A stretch of 64,000 nucleotides of DNA, from assembly GCA_964544955.1 (NCBI GenBank), contig CAZJEB010000001.1:310001-374000 (forward strand), written 5' to 3'. The position numbers were made by a program, and so were the translations under genes. The notes under the pieces were generated by a model. It was not told where the DNA came from and ran no database searches. It was given only the letters and a program-made list of their open reading frames with translations. The stretch comes from JAAZPT01 sp964544955. Lineage in GTDB: Bacteria; Bacillota; Clostridia; Christensenellales; Aristaeellaceae. Of the stretch, positions 62,875-64,000 are shown one piece after another (position 1 is the stretch's first letter; each line of letters begins with the position of its first letter).

Positions 62875-62914
62875 CTTTCAATTCCTCTTTCCTATTTATA
62901 AAATTTGAGGTCAC

Positions 62915-62940
62915 ACTGCAGCCCATTTAAGGGCTGCAGT
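62915..62940. other. Perfect GC-rich inverted repeat between repeat-protein gene and SBP gene
   Basis: ACTGCAGCCC and GGGCTGCAGT form a perfect 10-bp stem with a 6-base loop. No T tract follows on either strand, so it is either an inefficient terminator or an mRNA-stability element setting different levels of the two proteins. Confidence 0.6.
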
Positions 62941-62947
62941 TAGTAGA

Positions 62948-64000
62948 TTACTCGACCGTGTCGCCTAGGTTAACGTTGAAACCTTTAAATAATTCTGGTT
63001 CTGTTAGTTTAACAATTAAGTGCCCTGACCTGTTGTATGGTGTTAAAGTTATTTTAGATGGTAGTTTTACTAAATAACCATGTGAGTATTTTAGTTTTAC
63101 ATAGTATGTACCAAATTGTAAGCCTTCAACCCATATTGCATTATCCATGCCTGCGCCAACTTTAAATTCCATTCCATTGGGGAATGATGGACCGTATAGT
63201 ATTACTGTAAATATAGCATCAGTTTTTACTGGTTTACCATCTGCATCAAAAACTTCAACGCCTAATAATACGCTTGCGGCTGGTTTTTCCCTAAATATGG
63301 TTTCAAGTTCATCTGTTTTGTGTTTAATATTTAAAGTTACTGGGCTTGGTAGTTCTACTGAGTATTGACCGTTGTTATCGTTAGCTACAACGCTGTATTC
63401 ACCGTAGATTAAGCCTGTTAATACTGGGAATGGTTCACCTGTAATTACTTCAACTACTTTACCATTGGGGAATGAAGGACCATATACGGTAACTTTAACT
63501 TTTGTACCTGGTTTTACTTCTTTACCATTTACATCATAAACTTTTACCTTAACTTCTAATTCACCAAGTGGTTTTTCCTTTAGTACTGTTACCAATTCGC
63601 CTTCTTTATTATCTATTGATAATTCAACGGGTGTTGGTAGTGATACATCATAATCGCCATAGTCACCAACTAGTTCTGTACTATATTCACCATAAATTAG
63701 ATTATCTAATACTGGGAATGGGCTACCTGCTGGGTAAGATATTATGTGACCATCAGGATATGAAGGACCATATACCTTGATTTTAATAATTCTACCATCT
63801 GTAATTGGTTTGCCTTGTGCATCAAGTACAGTGGCACCAACAGTTAATTTGCCCAATGGTTTTTCAGTAAATACTGTTTCAACTTCCCCTACTTTATTAT
63901 CAATATCCAATTTAGCTGATTCTTTAGGATATGTAATTGTGTAGTTAGGATCATCTGCTGTTACTTTGTATTCACCATATTTCAAACCTTCAAGTATTGG
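62948..64000 (-). CDS. Secreted repeat protein, C-terminal part (N-terminus outside window)
   Basis: The reading frame is open to the right edge and the codons there (PILEG) continue the repeat pattern, so the start lies beyond. About 350 residues are visible. Three consecutive units of exactly 96 residues are seen, each starting with EKP and containing VYGPSxPNG and GLxYGEYxV; these are SpaA/Cna-B-like beta-sandwich domains by appearance. The end GDTVE has no LPxTG or membrane anchor. It probably is exported and attached by the missing N-terminal half. The downstream substrate-binding protein gene lies 73 bases away. Confidence 0.7.
   Translation of the reverse strand, partial: PILEGLKYGEYKVTADDPNYTITYPKESAKLDIDNKVGEVETVFTEKPLGKLTVGATVLDAQGKPITDGRIIKIKVYGPSYPDGHIISYPAGSPFPVLDNLIYGEYSTELVGDYGDYDVSLPTPVELSIDNKEGELVTVLKEKPLGELEVKVKVYDVNGKEVKPGTKVKVTVYGPSFPNGKVVEVITGEPFPVLTGLIYGEYSVVANDNNGQYSVELPSPVTLNIKHKTDELETIFREKPAASVLLGVEVFDADGKPVKTDAIFTVILYGPSFPNGMEFKVGAGMDNAIWVEGLQFGTYYVKLKYSHGYLVKLPSKITLTPYNRSGHLIVKLTEPELFKGFNVNLGDTVE
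63002..63865 (-). repeat. Three tandem 288-base coding repeats
   Basis: Units at 63578-63865, 63290-63577 and 63002-63289, each 288 bases (96 codons) from EKP to the next EKP/TEP. The first two are closest (LPSPV/LPTPV, YGEY, FPVL); the third is more divergent. The pattern continues upstream past the window edge. Confidence 0.75.

Overview
The window is a strongly AT-rich, gene-dense stretch of a bacterial chromosome, almost certainly a low-GC anaerobic member of the Clostridia (Bacillota). The evidence is the local gene order (rpmE - DUF1385 - prmC - prfA - tsaC; recJ - relA - dtd - MBL hydrolase - hemZ; secD - secF), an S-box (SAM-I) riboswitch before metK, a CIRCE operator before groES-groEL, both HemW and HemZ radical-SAM proteins, an ATP-type PEP carboxykinase, and a thioredoxin-reductase-like flavoprotein without an NADPH motif. 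I cannot name the genus. There are no insertion sequences, CRISPR arrays or prophage genes. Starts were adjusted where a Shine-Dalgarno (SD) sequence points to an internal codon.

Layout. 1-7.6 kb: end of a comF-like gene, tmcAL/udk, tRNA-Trp, hemW, an L,D-transpeptidase with a small secreted protein, an SPFH/zinc-ribbon protein and a receiver-like protein. 7.7-11.6 kb: a four-gene plus-strand module of Hsp70, DUF5685, a J-domain/TPR protein and a membrane zinc-ribbon protein. 11.6-14.7 kb (minus): pgsA, a GMP-synthase-like protein whose glutaminase site is gone, and galM. 14.8-20 kb (plus): small alarmone synthetase, then rpmE, DUF1385, prmC, prfA, tsaC. 20-32.5 kb (minus): rnpB, a small secreted protein, secD-secF, recJ, relA, dtd, MBL hydrolase, hemZ, glpK and an amidohydrolase. 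33.5-40.4 kb (plus): murA, a second J/TPR protein, a solute-binding protein, a galactokinase-family kinase and maltose phosphorylase. 40.4-42.5 kb: groES-groEL. 42.7-47 kb (plus): a small surface-polysaccharide cluster ending in a stand-alone riboflavin kinase. 47-54.6 kb: a peptidoglycan-binding protein, the flavoprotein, serC-serA, a two-component system and metK. 54.8-64 kb: a zinc-ribbon membrane protein, tRNA-Arg, pckA, and a minus-strand run of secreted proteins (S41 peptidase, an unknown protein, an oligopeptide-type binding protein, and a protein of exact 96-residue repeats that runs off the right edge).

How it fits together. Most of the window is housekeeping: translation, secretion, cell wall, stringent response, serine and SAM synthesis, gluconeogenesis. 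The parts that are not routine are the Hsp70/DUF5685 module, whose DUF5685 protein carries two Asp-rich motifs resembling class I isoprenoid synthases; the GMP-synthase paralogue with remodelled active sites; the flavoprotein that is probably ferredoxin-dependent; the stand-alone riboflavin kinase; the pseudo-receiver beside the SPFH protein; and the repeat-protein/secretome end of the window.
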